Below are positions 1-12,014 of a stretch of 64,000 nucleotides of DNA, one piece after another (within the stretch, counting starts at the first letter, position 1; the number at the start of each line of letters is the position of its first letter). Below the pieces are notes generated by a model, which saw nothing but the letters and a program-made list of their open reading frames with translations, was not told where the DNA came from and made no database searches. The DNA comes from Gautieria morchelliformis (Eukaryota > Basidiomycota > Agaricomycetes > Gomphales > Gomphaceae). The translations under genes were made by a program, and so were the position numbers. The stretch covers positions 1-64,000 of the forward strand of contig WHVA01000556.1 in the NCBI GenBank assembly GCA_015179125.1, written 5' to 3'.

Positions 1-12
1 GGCATTATATCA

Positions 13-926
13 TGTATTAGTGAACACGGTGAATGCCTGAATGGCTTGTGCGATAGGATATGTAGTTCAGCAAATAATGTAAAGCCAGTAAAGATTACAA
101 AGTAAAGGGCTACTCGAACAAAGTTCACCCTGATCTACAGTCAAAGCGAAATAGCTCATGACACTCGACGATGTAATGTGCAAGGTTTCACAGAAAGGTC
201 ATCTAGTAGCAACAATCCTTTCACCGGTGAAGGTACTCCTTTGGAGCCCTTCGCCAACAGCACAGACAAGAGTTCGAAGACTAAAATGGTGAAGGTGAGA
301 TATAGAAACTCACCAGTGGTGCCTAAGCTCTACTCTGGTTAAAGGTAGTAGTCTGGAGAGGAGGGCTTAAGACAATGATCACAGTGTAGTCGGGTTTTGC
401 ACAAGATAGACGGATAATAATTGAACTGCAGAATATACATGCAAATGTAAACTACTTATACTAAATGCTCGTATGCTCTCAGTGAATAGGAAAGAGGCCA
501 TTGTGAGTCAAGGTTGGATAGGGGGTGCACAGTCAGGATACAAATAGATGAAACACATATACAATAGAACTAAGCAGAAGTGCAAACATGAAACAATGGG
601 AAGGAGATAGACAAAGGTACCTAGGTAAGAAGACACATCTTGAGACCTGTATACATCCTACCCTGCATGGGCTCTTGGTCTAATGGGTTGATCCTGCACG
701 ATCTAACAGGTAGGACATTCTGCGAATGCATGCCAGCCATAGGAACACCCAAAGGGGGTCAAATCAGAAAGGTGATGGGGCCAGTCATGTTTGATGGCGT
801 GACTACTGGCAAATGATGCAAGTAGTGAATGGCCATTCGGCGAATCCAGCGAGTGGCGAACGGAGCAAACATAGAGATGGAGGGATGAAAGGGAAAGTAG
901 GGGGTAACTTGATACAATAATAAACA
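13..926 (+). repeat. LTR-like dispersed repeat, copy 1
   Basis: This stretch is repeated in the same orientation at about 58280-59069. Shared landmarks include the block around GAATAGGAAAGAGGCC (near 484 and 58720) and CCCTGCATGGGCTCTT (near 661 and 58899). It has no coding capacity. It ends near a CA dinucleotide at 926 and is followed by a gag-like remnant, so it is most simply the 5' LTR of a decayed retroelement. The left boundary is uncertain because similarity begins close to the window edge. No target-site duplication can be tested. Confidence 0.6.
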
Positions 927-952
927 GGTCGTGACAGGAAGCCCCTGACCAC

Positions 953-1504
953 ATGTCACCAAGTGTGGTCGAGGATGAGGTGTCGCTGGGCAACAAGCCA
1001 GCATCCCCACCTCAATTCCCCTTGCCTGGGGACAAAGGCAAGGGAAGAGAAGTCTCACCATCATCAGATGGCAGAGAATCTCAATCAGGACAGATATCAA
1101 GACAAGCTCAAAGTCAAGAGTTGAGTCACGCTCGAGAAGTCGAGTGACTGTCATCCCTGACAGGGCACAATGGCACAAAAGACAAGCACCCAACAATAGT
1201 CAGGAGCTCGAGTCATGAGAGCTCAAGAACACATGCCATCAACAACGAGACGGCAGACCTGATGGCCAAGCAAGTGCAGGATGCATTGTACAGGAACACC
1301 CTCACAGGCCACAAGCATGAGCATATCATTATGCAGCTCAACAATATAGGAGCCGCCCTGATGGGGTTCAGCAAGGAGATCCATCAGATCAAAGAGATCC
1401 GGATAAGGGACGCACCTCGCCGGAGCTCACGCCTGTCGACGGCAAGTGAACGCGGTCACGCCGCTGAGGCCGCTATTTGCGCAAATTCGGACTGCAAATA
1501 CTAA
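953..1504 (+). pseudogene. Gag-like remnant downstream of the LTR-like repeat
   Basis: One reading frame runs from ATG at 953 to a stop at 1502-1504, broken only by an in-frame TGA at 1145-1147. The first part is low-complexity and rich in Ser, Pro, Gln and charged residues. The second part (from the Met at 1262) looks like an amphipathic helical segment followed by basic residues. It sits directly after the LTR-like repeat, where gag would be expected. No zinc knuckle, protease or reverse transcriptase follows, so the element is truncated. The assignment to gag rests on position and composition, not on a recognised motif. Confidence 0.35.
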
Positions 1505-2634
1505 CCCCCAAAACGCGGTGAGTGCGCTGTACTTCTAAATGATACAACGCACACGGTACTGCGAGTCTGCGACAAGAGGTTGAGTACTCGCCGGAGCAGC
1601 CTCGTGACCCAGGTCAGACAGTCTATGTCAAGTTGCCAGAAATTCACAAGGCGACTACTGTAATGATAAGCAAAATACATGGACTCACTTTGCTTCGAAA
1701 TATATTTTGAGCTCCGAGTCCGAATGTCCAACAAATTATGTTCTTACCATATGTATAAGCCCCGGCTTTCTCTCGCAGTGTCACTTCAACGGTTGGACGT
1801 CGAACGTGTTAAATCCATTAGTCCTCCAAGCCCTGTCTCCTATAGAGATGCACCCGTTGCGCCAATGGGGATAAGTACCTTTCAATCGATCAGTGCACCT
1901 GGCCGGCGGTGTTTGCCTGAGATTCCACTACATCTTTTCGAACTGTGCTCATGAAAAGTAAAGTACAGAGGTGATATCTTTCACTGTTGGCCCACCATCC
2001 CCCTAGTAAAAATATTCTTTGCCTCGATGAAGGAGTTGGAGGCTGTTGTGAGTCGTCAACCCCATCATGAATATTCTAAAGCGTTCCCTGTGTTGGAGAC
2101 GCCCACGCGCGCAATTGAATCTCCTTCAGGTATGCAGCAGTGGTGTAGGGCTCACATTGGCGCCTGAGGGAACTCAAGATAAAGGTCAGTGACACCCATC
2201 TTATGGATGGTGCGATAGCTTGTAGTGCAGACCCTTGATATCCCGCGCTCCGAAGGTCCGCATAACTTGTCTCCGAGGGTTCAAGCAGAGACCCTTGGTT
2301 ATCCCAGGCCGTCTGCTTCCTAGCCTTTGAGCCTTTTGCAGCAATGCTCAAGCGTCAACTGCGTACGCGTGACTAGGGTCTTCAACGTGGCTGTTTCTAC
2401 CCCAGGGTATATCAAGTCCTCGTATGGGCCACTGCTGTTGTAAGCTTTTCACTAGCTAACCCCCCACGAATTATCATGATCCTGTCTTCAATTACCCTTT
2501 GCACTCTCGTCTGGGGCCTCCTCAAATCAATACAGAATTTCGGAGCGAGGGAGGGGCTTTCCCATCGGCGATCCTCACAGAAGATACCTCTCGCTGAAGA
2601 TCAAGTTAGCATCCCCACATCTGTCGGAAAGAAA
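1505..2634. other. No gene recognised
   Basis: Only short unconvincing ORFs are present. A roughly 30-bp motif around 1529-1556 recurs near 4929-4956 with one or two mismatches (shared core GTACTTCTAAA and GATACAACGCACAC). The last part presumably holds the terpene synthase promoter. Confidence 0.4.
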
Positions 2635-4076
2635 ATGGCGGCAATCGCCAGCAAACAAGGTAAGCAATATAAAATGTAGCTTCATAAAGAATTGAAAGAC
2701 CCGCGACTCACGAATCAACTTGAACGGTACAGTGCATTCCTCTAAGACCTCGAACCCTCGTCCTGCAAGTAGCTCGCTGTCTACCTCGATTATCGTTCCA
2801 GACACGTTGCATTCCTGGCCATGGCCACGTCACCTGAATCCACACTATGCCATCTGCAAGGAAGAATCAGAGGCTTGGTGTGACGCCTTCCACGCCTTCA
2901 GCTTCAGCGCACAAAAAGCCTTCAACCTCTGTGATTTCAGTAAGTCGCTCTTGAAGTGTTGGCGATCAAAGCGGCGCCTGACCCACTTATTGAAAGATTT
3001 GCTTGCCGCGTTAGCCTACCCTTTACTAGACAAAGGTTAGTCTTTGAGCCTATAGCTGTCGCTGATCGGTACCTACATACTGTTCAGATGGATGCAGAGT
3101 GGGATGCGACTTAATGAACCTATTCTTCGTTATCGACGAGCATACAGACATAGCCGATGGCAAGACTGCCCGAAATCAAGCAGACATCGTGATGGATGCC
3201 CTTCGGAATCCCCATACTCCACGGCCAACAGGGGAGTGGGTTGGCGGCGAAGTGGCTCGTCAGTCAGTTTTGACCTATTCCGTCCGTTGCCATCCACGAT
3301 CTTATGTGATTATTGAAGGTTTTGGCTGAATGCCGTAAAAATAGCCACCCCGAGTTCCCAACGTCGGTTTATGGACAGTTTTCAGACGTACACCGACGCT
3401 GTCGTTCAGGAAGCTATAGAGAGAGGAACGAGTCACATTCGTGATGTTCAAAGCTACTTCGAAGTTCGCAGGGAGACCATAGGAGCGAAATCGGCATTTG
3501 CCATCAACGTGATTCAACTGACCATCCCAGGCGAGGTCGTGAAGCATCCTGTCATAGTTGCACTGTCAGAATTGTCCACAGACATGGTGCTCATCTGCAA
3601 CGATCTGTGTTCTTACAATGTCGAGTAAGTCGTTTGTGTATCTTCTCTAGTTTGGGTCGGCTGACATGGCCTCCACAGGCAGGCTAAAGATGCCGATAGC
3701 CATAACCTTGTCAGGATCGTAATGGAGCAGTACAACACCGATGTTCAAACAGCGATGAACTGTATTGGGCAACTCCACGATGAGCTGGCTGAACAGTTTT
3801 CTGACGTTTGGATGAAAATTCCGACATTTGGCGGGCCAGTAGACAGGGAAATCCGTACCTACCTCGACGGAGTGGCAAACTGGGCGAGCAAATGACACGT
3901 GGAGCTTTGAGGTTTGTCACCGCTGTAATGTGTCGTGAGTCTTCAGATCCTGAAAATATTGACAGAGCATGCGTTATTTCGGAAATCGAGGTCTTGACGT
4001 TCAGTCCACCCGGCAAGATCAACTGCTTCCAAAATCAAGCCAACGCATTCTAACCAGTAGTTGTGTGGTGCGATAA
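2635..4076 (+). pseudogene. Sesquiterpene synthase with a C-terminal frameshift
   Basis: A terpene cyclase of the fungal sesquiterpene synthase family, expected to ionise farnesyl diphosphate in the cytosol. Seven exons read 2635-2659, 2733-2939, 2997-3035, 3088-3262, 3319-3624, 3679-3911 and 3966-4076, with GT-AG introns of 52-73 nt. Visible landmarks are the N-terminal [11 protein letters not shown] block, the metal-binding motif DEHTD in exon 4, the NSE-type motif NDLCSYNVE across exons 5 and 6, and the terminal WSFE and RYFG blocks. The start has a good context (GAAAATGG). The exons total 1096 nt, which is one too many for an open frame. The shift falls near 3886-3893, where the frame runs into TGA although WSFE continues in the next frame. 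This may be a real lesion or a base-call error; without it the protein would be about 365 aa, normal for the family. Confidence 0.88.
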
Positions 4077-5139
4077 AATACTGCCATCATCAGGGAATAT
4101 TTCATCCATGAAAGACATAAGGAAGAGATTATTGTATTCTTCTGGTCAACCTACTAGTAGCCGTCACTAGAATAACCTATCGTACTGGTGCCGAATGTAT
4201 ATTGGAAATAATAACCGAGATACAGACATGAAGACGTAGCTTGGCTGACGATTCTCTTCCCCACTTGCAGCAATTTCTTGCGAGGTCCTGCAGAGTGTTG
4301 GGTGAGCATGGGAAAAGAAACACTCAGCTAACTCATTCGATGGACAAAAAGGCGTGGGCAACAAGTACAGGTGCAGGCCTCTTGCAGTGAAGAACTAAAG
4401 AAATCATCAGTGCAAGTTTCGATAGGGCGTGCAACGTTTAAGTCCGCTGTGGGGGAGCTGCCAGGGAGCTGCCAGGTGTTGGAACTGCACTACGATTAGC
4501 TCAGACGTTCGGGATGAGGTGAACGAGGTGAACGACCGTATTATACCTGCACTACGATTAGCTGTAGTGCGAGTAGAGACAAGTAAGCGATGCATAACGA
4601 TGGGAGAGAGTGGTAGCTAGCTCTTACCTCAGTCGTTGTGAACGACTGAGGGAAAGAGGGGTCGGCGGCGGTGGGTGCATCATGTGTGGTGCTGTGTGAC
4701 ATCGTACATCCAACATCAGGGAGCTGCAATACGACAAGGAGCTGCTATGCTTCCTGGACCAGACACTCGAGGGCGACAGCCGCACTGGGAAGCTGACTTC
4801 CGAAACAAATATATCATGCAGCCAAGTTGCAACGTTGCGTATTAGTAATAGTGGCCATATATAGGCTACCATCCTTTCACAAAACATGGATAGAAAATAG
4901 GTGATCGACAACATCGTCCCTGAGGCCAGTGTACTTCTAAACGATACAACGCACACAGTTGTGGCGGCTGATATTCGACGAGAAGCTTCACAAGTACACG
5001 GGTTTCTACGGGGAGTCAGATACCGATACTTATACGAATACTGATCATGCAACTTAATTAAATTGGGCAACTTACCCCGATATCTATTACACAGCAACGC
5101 CTGATTGTGGCAACAAGAAAGATACAAGGTAGGTACCAT
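4077..5139. other. Intergenic, no gene recognised
   Basis: No convincing coding frame. It contains small direct repeats, such as CTGCACTACGATTAGCT at about 4485 and 4546, and the second copy of the 30-bp motif described near 1529. Confidence 0.4.
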
Positions 5140-5938
5140 TTAGTTCAGTTCTTGGGTTGCTACAATGTAATGCGTGAAACTACTATCAGTGTGCGGCACG
5201 AGATTGTTGATTTCGAGTGCGTAGAGGTCGGTCTTTGCATACTCGTCATGAAACTGTACATGGACGAGGTAAGATTAAGCAACCCCATGATGACAGATGT
5301 AGTAACAGCCTCACCTCTTCGGTCTCCCACCCCAAATAGTAAACGCACCAGTTGTCGTCGTCAGTAGCAGTGCTCCAGTATCCACCTGTGAAGCCTTTGG
5401 TGTAGTAACAGTCGGTGAACGTTTTATGGAGGGAGTCGGCGATTTCTTCCCTCTTTGCACTGGGGCCCAGATGCAAGGCGCACTGTACGATATGCGCGCG
5501 ACATCAAGGAAATCCATCCCGTCATGGAGAAAACAATACATACGAGCTGACACAAAGGTGCTGTAAGCGCAGGTCGAGGCTTCTCCGCACTGTCGAATGG
5601 CAGGTAGTGAGAAATAGGCTCTGACTTGGCATCCAAAGCCTTTAAGGACTCTCTGAAATTCTCCGACGGGTCGGATCCTTTGTATTCAGCCGGGTTTATA
5701 TCCCCTGGCCACTCTATCAGTTGTACATCAGTCCACAAGTAGATATAGATGCGAAAAAAAAATAAGCCATACGGATGACCCAGAAGAGAGTAGTCGGCAC
5801 TTTCGTATCGAAACCATAATACTGCTCCTTCACGCCGCCTTGGACAGCCGATTTTCGAAGCTTCATGAACGCAGGCGAGTCCAAACTGAACCCAGGCTCC
5901 ACAGTGAGTTTGACAATCTCCGAAATTATGTGAGACAT
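5140..5938 (-). CDS. Hypothetical protein, dimeric alpha/beta-barrel-like
   Basis: Four exons (5938-5773, 5713-5544, 5482-5315, 5253-5140) with introns of 59-61 nt sum to 618 nt and give an open 205-aa protein. The Met at 5938 (MSHIISEIVKL) was chosen over an upstream in-frame Met because the conserved-looking domain starts there. Two similar halves are suggested by KEQYYGFDTKVPTTLFWVI followed by QWPGDINPAEYKG, and later by GGYWSTA and YYLGWETEE followed by FHDEYAKTDL. That pattern is typical of small basidiomycete proteins with repeated ferredoxin-like (stress-responsive or ABM-type) barrels. No catalytic residue can be named. It lies tail-to-tail with the terpene synthase, and nothing links the two functionally. 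The fold assignment is from memory of the family pattern. Confidence 0.7.
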
Positions 5939-7827
5939 TCTGCTGGTCGAATAAGCACTAAATCTGACAGGACTGATGGGTTTACGAGGTGCAAGTATAC
6001 GACGATAACCAGGAGAGATAATAAAGCGGAACAGTTTGAGAGAGAGTTCCCAGGTAAAGAACAAAGAACAAGCTTAGGGTTTTGTACTGTTACGGCTACC
6101 TGCCATGCACAAGGAGAAATGACTCGCCGGCGCTAGTATAGTCGAGAGCGTCGCAAACGGAGATATTGCAGGCAGCTCCGAGCGGCCTAGCCTTTGCGGG
6201 AAACAAGCTTTTGTGATGAGTTTGACTAATCAATTCGATTCCAGATTGGCACACGGCCCCTGCCAGTTGAGCATCACCATCAAACCGCCTACTGGTAGTG
6301 TATATTAGCTCGACTGAATGGGGTGCCTAATAATTTAAGTACTGAATACTCATCTGTCATCACGCGCATCCATGCTAGCTAAGTCTCTCCATGGTGCATC
6401 TAACCATAAGTATTGCCCAGCGCCGACTCCAGATAGCGAACGCGCCTCACGTCCTTCCCGTTCATGCCTTCCCGCAAGAGACGGTCCACGTTACAGTAAG
6501 TAGCAGACGTCACCTTCCAAAGGCCAGCGCCCTGAGAGAGGTATTCCTCCCTTCGAGGAGACGTTTTTGATGCCATGCACACTGTGTGCATTGTATATGG
6601 TCCTGGCAGAGTATTTGACCCTCGCTTCCATCCCAATCCTCGCTATACTATAGCGGAGTAGCGTCAACGAGCAGAGCTAGAGCGTGCCGAGTGGCAGGAT
6701 ACGTGGTAACTTAGGGCATGAACAGGTTGCAACTGTCAGAACACACACTCGGCAACTGCCGTTCCACAGCTCAGTTCTCCTCCAGTATGTCTCGCGGCTG
6801 TGGGACCCTTTTTGTATTGGGCAATGAATAGTTGCTGATTCAAATGTAGACCACGTCGTATACAGGGGTACTATCCAATCTTCTCCCTGTTCACGTCAGC
6901 GTATGTGGCGTTATACTTTTTCTTAGAACCTAAACGCTTTGCTCACCATTTTCTGGCACTAATTCTAGCGTCTTCAAGTGGAACGATAGCATCATGATGT
7001 TCACGAGACACTTCAGCCTTCAGAAATCCCCGGACAGGCTCACGTCTCCAGCCCAAAAACATCATACCTTTAGAAACCAAATCGCCAAACTTAAGTCGAG
7101 CAAATCGCTCTTCAAGATGGCGAAGGAGATAGGATCCCACGTGACTGATACCCACTTAATGGCTGCCCTTCCTAGACGAGGTCAAGCCTCGCTGTATAAA
7201 TTAGGCACAGGAAACGCTATGTCTGCCGGACCAGAAACTGAAATCGGTCGAAGCTTGGACATTAAAGATTTTGAATGCAGTTGAATGCACTATCATGGCC
7301 TTGTTCGTTCCCCTACCTGACTCAGACTCCGAACTAGACCTTTTATCTGCCACCGACAATGCGTGGATGCGCGGCAACCCTGAAAACGACCCTAAGGCCC
7401 CCGCTGTAGAACTTGTTGAGCCAGATGCACTTCACTCGTCATCGTAGCATCCAGCCAACAATCCCGACCTATAGCACATTTTCAGTCACTTCAACGTCAC
7501 GGTGTATTCGCTGGCTGCCTTGGTGTTTAATGTGATGTTATCCATATGTAAGTATGTTACTCGACATGCATGAAATAGGAGACGCCCCCCGAAAAGAGTC
7601 ATCCGGTGAATGTTGCCGGCCTATACCAACAAGATGCTCTCACACAAAGAGCCGCGTTTGGCAGTGCCCTGACGGTTACATCGATGTTACCCTGGGGGAA
7701 AGGGCGGTGTAACCCATTTAAGATGATTGAATGCTGGAAGCCGACGCCATCGTAGCTATTATGGGTCCTGCGGCCAGATATACAGTGACACGGTCCATGA
7801 GCATGTCTGTTACACCCTGATCATTTC
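5939..7827. other. Intergenic with weak small ORFs
   Basis: Two short frames might be real but have no recognised domain: a minus-strand frame from the Met at 6573 to a stop at 6400 (57 aa, charged), and a plus-strand frame at 7295-7447 (50 aa, acidic, rich in Pro, Asp and Glu). Neither shows splice partners I could support. The rest holds no recognised gene. Confidence 0.3.
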
Positions 7828-8940
7828 TCATAACGCCTTCCGTTTTCCCTTGACATTTGCACCTAGCCAATCCTCAAGGCGATCAAGCTTTTCTTCAGAC
7901 TCTTGAACACCGAGCGCTATCTGGCAAATCTATCTCGCCCAAGCAAGTTCCAATATTAAAGGAATAATAGACATACATTGATCACGCCAGTCTCGACTGC
8001 CCGCACAAGGTGCAGCTCAGCATTTTCAGAGGCACCCTCTGTGGTATGCTGCCTGGGTGCAGGGTTCCACGGTGGTAGGTCGCCCTAGATTAGTGTAAGG
8101 TTTCTTAATGGCGAGGGGGTATATAAAAGTGAGACACAGCACGTACTTTTCCCTGTGATGCCAATGGTGCTTTACCTGGCTGGAGTTCCAGGACGATCGC
8201 GAATGACGCGTTGTCTACATTGATGACTGAGTCCAACATAATACATTTGGAGGCAGCCAGACATACCGTTGTGGATCAGTGGCCCTAGCTGTGACTCCAC
8301 CATACTTAGCTTCACGAGGAAAGAGCGAAAGTATTGGGTTAGCGCATTTCCTGATATCGCACCCACTATTCTACACGAGGTAAATAACCATCAGATTAGC
8401 AAATCAATCGATGCAAGATTCGGAATACCTTTCGTCTCGATCATATGATTCGGGTTGTATCATATGCTTGATGGAGAAAATAAAACGCTCCAATGCGACC
8501 TCGTTATGATCCTTGATCACTACCACCACTTTATCCACATTTCCCTTTCAAAACAAGATACCCACGATATCTCAACTGACAACAGATAGACTACCTTACG
8601 TACCAAAATAAGCTCCTCTCCCACGGCTTTTACGGCGCCCGAGATGTATTCATTCAACTCAGGGTGACGCGATCGCCAGACGGGCGTGTCATATTTCTTC
8701 CGACGAGAAAACAGGTCGACGGGGTATATTTGACGTACGTATAGGATGTTGTGGATCGCGACCTCCACTGTGGTATGGCGCAACTTAGCGGCACCTGAAA
8801 CTGCAGTGCGGGGATGAGCGTACAGAAGTCAACGATAGCGCGCGCAGTTTCTGTGGCATTGCATAAGTTTTTTATCCTTCTCTCTGTGTGCATTAATTTT
8901 CACCGTTGTAGGTGAGGCCGGCAGTGTGTTTGCTCGTCAT
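7828..8940 (-). CDS. REV7: REV7 (MAD2L2-type HORMA protein)
   Basis: The non-catalytic subunit of translesion DNA polymerase zeta, which also acts in DNA-repair and checkpoint complexes in the nucleus. Eight exons (8940-8904, 8850-8824, 8767-8604, 8544-8429, 8370-8267, 8214-8147, 8084-7977, 7929-7828) sum to 726 nt, giving 241 aa. Family landmarks are FLEVAIHNILYVRQIYP, the RKKYDTPVW block, SRHPELNEYI, DKVVVVIKD, a C-terminal LPPWNPAP safety-belt region, and a basic end (KGKRKAL). An alternative donor at 8595 would add three residues to exon 3. Two very short 5' exons were placed by phase; starting at 8893 without splicing would give a poorer N-terminus. The length and the order of motifs fit HORMA REV7 rather than MAD2. 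Confidence 0.87.
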
Positions 8941-9129
8941 GAGGTGATGGTTCGCCGCATAAGTTCTGAACTCCGAAAGTCGGCTGTAGTAAGCAAAAAG
9001 GTGATGGAACGTGTTTTAGCTCGAGCTACGCCCGATGCAATACTCTATTAGTGTGCCGAATCCCTGAAACCTAAGTATGTATCCCAAAGCTCTCTTTCTT
9101 CGTTATCATCATTCTTTATAATACTGTAC

Positions 9130-11522
9130 TTAAGTCTCCTGTTTACGCCTCGCTCTCCACCTCGGCCCATACCGTATAACCGCCCAATTCAGAGGCAAAA
9201 CGGCTACACATATGAGTCCAAGCAATGTGTAAGTCCATCCCGGGCGGAGCGCGGTGAGTATGAAATCAATAATCGAGACGAGCACTGCGCCCATCGAGCA
9301 TCGTACGAGGTTGTTCTAGGATGGGACAGGCGAGAGTGGTAGGAGAGTACGAGGAGGGGAGTGTTGTGAAAGTGAACATTTTATGGAAAAAATGCGAGGT
9401 CTATCGTTAGAGAAGTGCCTTGGTTTTGGTTTATTTACGACTTACAGCGGCTGTGATTGACGATCCTTGCGTGTGGAACAAGTCCATGAGCAGAGTCTGG
9501 GTAGTATTCATGACACATGTAGTCGACCACCCAACTACACCCGGAGTAAATATAACCCATTAGCCATAAGCGAATAAGAACACAGGCATAGCACACAGGC
9601 TCACCTAGGAACTGCAGAACTAACGGACACGCCATATGCACCCTGCGCTGCAAAGCCCACCCGTACCCAATCATGGATGTAACGAATAGTGCAACGAAGA
9701 CAGGCACCAGCCTCAGCCGGGCATACTCAATCGGGAAGCCAGCATCCAACTTCCCATCATGTAGGTCCACCCGTCCCTTCTCTGAGGCGGGAGTGCTTTT
9801 GTCCAAATTCCGCTGGATCCTCTTAAAATCTGCATCTAGCATCTTCCCGTTCGAAAAGCTGCCCATTGCGGCCCCTACGCCCACAGCGAGGAAACACAGT
9901 CCGATCTCGCTGTCGTTCAGGAAAGGGTACGCCTGGGCGAAGAGGGTCGAGAGTGTGGCTGTGACGCCATAGAAGCAGGCGTACAACGTGCCATTAAAAA
10001 AGAGAAGGAGCACAACACTGGGGTGTGTGAACTGAAGGAGGGGGTTGATGAATTTCTTTGGAGGAGGTCGGGAAGATGTTGGTGTGGGGTTGTACTTGGT
10101 TAGCAGCGGGATGAGCGGGCGGTCCCAGGACGGGGGAGGTATGCTCCCGTTGCCTACGAGTACGCGAAGTGTTTCGGGGAAGATTCTTGGAGGGTAGATT
10201 AGGCTCTGACGCCTCGACCTGGGATACAACTACGACCAATGCTACGACTCACATGAAGAAAAATACGAAGTATGTTCCACACGCGATGGTGAGGAACCAG
10301 AATATGGATCTGAATACAGCATAAGAATCAGCGATGGTACACTCTGGGTTTCAACGTATGTTTACATACCTCCACCCTAAGCTATTCGTGAGTAAACCCC
10401 CAATGATCGGACCCAGAGACGGCCCTACCTTCATTCGACCTCCAGGTTCAGAATACAGCAAGACACCCAATACAACTACTTACCAACGGCCCAAGTGAGA
10501 AAGCACCAAGAAATCCGCCTCGTTCCGATGGTTCCGCGATATCAGTGATAGTCCCTGAGCCTTCACTCTCATAGCGTCAGTAACCACGCTGCAAAGAATG
10601 TTAGAAACGGAGATCAAAGTGGGAGCGTAGTTTGCAGTCGCGGTTGTGACCTAACGGGAGGTGAAGAGCACTGTCTTCTGACATCAACATCTATTTAGAC
10701 CCTGCAGAGTCAATCGGTATGGGCGAATTCAAATGCTGCCGTCGTCGCGTTCAGTCAACACCCGTAATGGCATGGTCCAGTCTTAGACCGGGGGTCGTAT
10801 AATCACTGTTATGGGAACAACGCGAAACAGGCTTCCACTTTGACCTCCTGGCATGAAACTCACCCAGTGCGATCGTACTCGCAGACCCTGCAGCTTGGAA
10901 GCATCGAAGGAAAACCAGCAGCCAATACGCATCAGTAGGAACGAGGGCCATCCCCACGCAGGATATTGTCAACAAGGCTAGACAGAGCAGAAATATTGGT
11001 CGGCGTCCCACGCGATCTGAAAGTGTCCCCAGGAGCATTGGCGCTGTCGAAGGAGTAAGAAACCATTTCCTGGACACGGAAATAGGAGGCGAGAGCTTAC
11101 AGACCCCCTGGAGAACCATGTAAACTGTCACAGTGACGTTGATGAGCTCTACAGTAGTATGAAATGCGTCTGCAATTGTTTGGATAGCTGGGAAATAAAT
11201 GTTTGCTGTGAGGGGACTAGAACAACATGTGAACAAGCAGGCATTCTGGCGTGCAGTAAAGAACTAACCTGAACAAGCCGGCAAACGATGCCACGACTAT
11301 GATGAACCACTTCTGCCGAGTAGTATATACACAAAATGGCGGTTCCACATCAGGAGTACCTTTTTCGTTCTGTTCTGAAACATCGTAGTCAGCGACAGTA
11401 ATGTTCCTGGCTGAAGATTCAGCCTCTGAGGGGGGCGTGACAGCCCTTGTATCTGAGGGAGTAGGTGAGTGGGGTCGTCGCTGGCCGTCACGGTCATGGT
11501 CCGCGTGTGAGTCGTCAGGCAT
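9130..11522 (-). CDS. MFS transporter, DHA1 (drug:H+ antiporter) type
   Basis: A 12-helix major facilitator, expected in the plasma membrane and exporting small molecules by proton antiport. Nine exons (11522-11269, 11216-11101, 11043-10864, 10554-10484, 10428-10370, 10309-10253, 10203-9605, 9534-9446, 9315-9130) sum to 1611 nt, giving 536 aa. The N-terminal ~70 residues are hydrophilic (Asp, Ser, Pro, Thr). Motif A appears as GTLSDRVGRRPIF after helix 2. SPLTANIYFPAI in helix 1 and GPLVGPSLGPIIGG in helix 5 are typical of DHA1 members such as Aqr1/Qdr. A hydrophilic loop lies between the halves (DADFKRIQRNLD). Intron 3 is 309 nt, far longer than its neighbours, and could hide an insertion. 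The substrate cannot be inferred. Confidence 0.88.
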
Positions 11523-12014
11523 GTCGTTGTCCCTGGGAGCGAGAGCTGAGCGCTGAGGCCAGCACCGTGTCTCCTGGGCTATATATCAGGAAAGGTGAAC
11601 GCCACTTATAAATAGGAAACAAGCTGCCAGAGTCGGCTCTCGGCTCTGTATAAATACCGTATATCTCAACTAGAGTGCACCCATAATGGTGGGTCAAAAT
11701 TGGTCTTCTAGAGAAAATTCACACGTAAAGCCCGCTCGCTGTATGGCAACAAGTACCGAGGGTAGTGAGCATGAGACAAATATTCCGTGGCAACATTGTA
11801 GAAAGGAGGCACAAGGAAGTCCGCCTTTAGGCAGCGGGCAGCGGATGAGCGAGTCAGCACTGTGAGCAGAGAAAGGTACCATCTGCACCGGAAGCTTTCG
11901 GTGATGAAAACAACCGTTAAGCTTTATCGGCCGATAATCATGTGTGGCTTTCGGCCGATTAATCGGAGTTTTTTTCAGACACCGTCTTCCGACCCTTCAA
12001 ATGATGCGCCACAT
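11523..12014. other. Intergenic, no gene recognised
   Basis: Upstream region of the MFS transporter. No convincing ORF is present. A short palindromic stretch of CGGCCGATTAATCGG type occurs near 11925-11965. Confidence 0.4.

Noticed and set aside
11917..11970. Short CGGCCGATTAATCGG palindromes as a transcription-factor operator
   Set aside because: Too short and unsupported by repetition elsewhere in the window.
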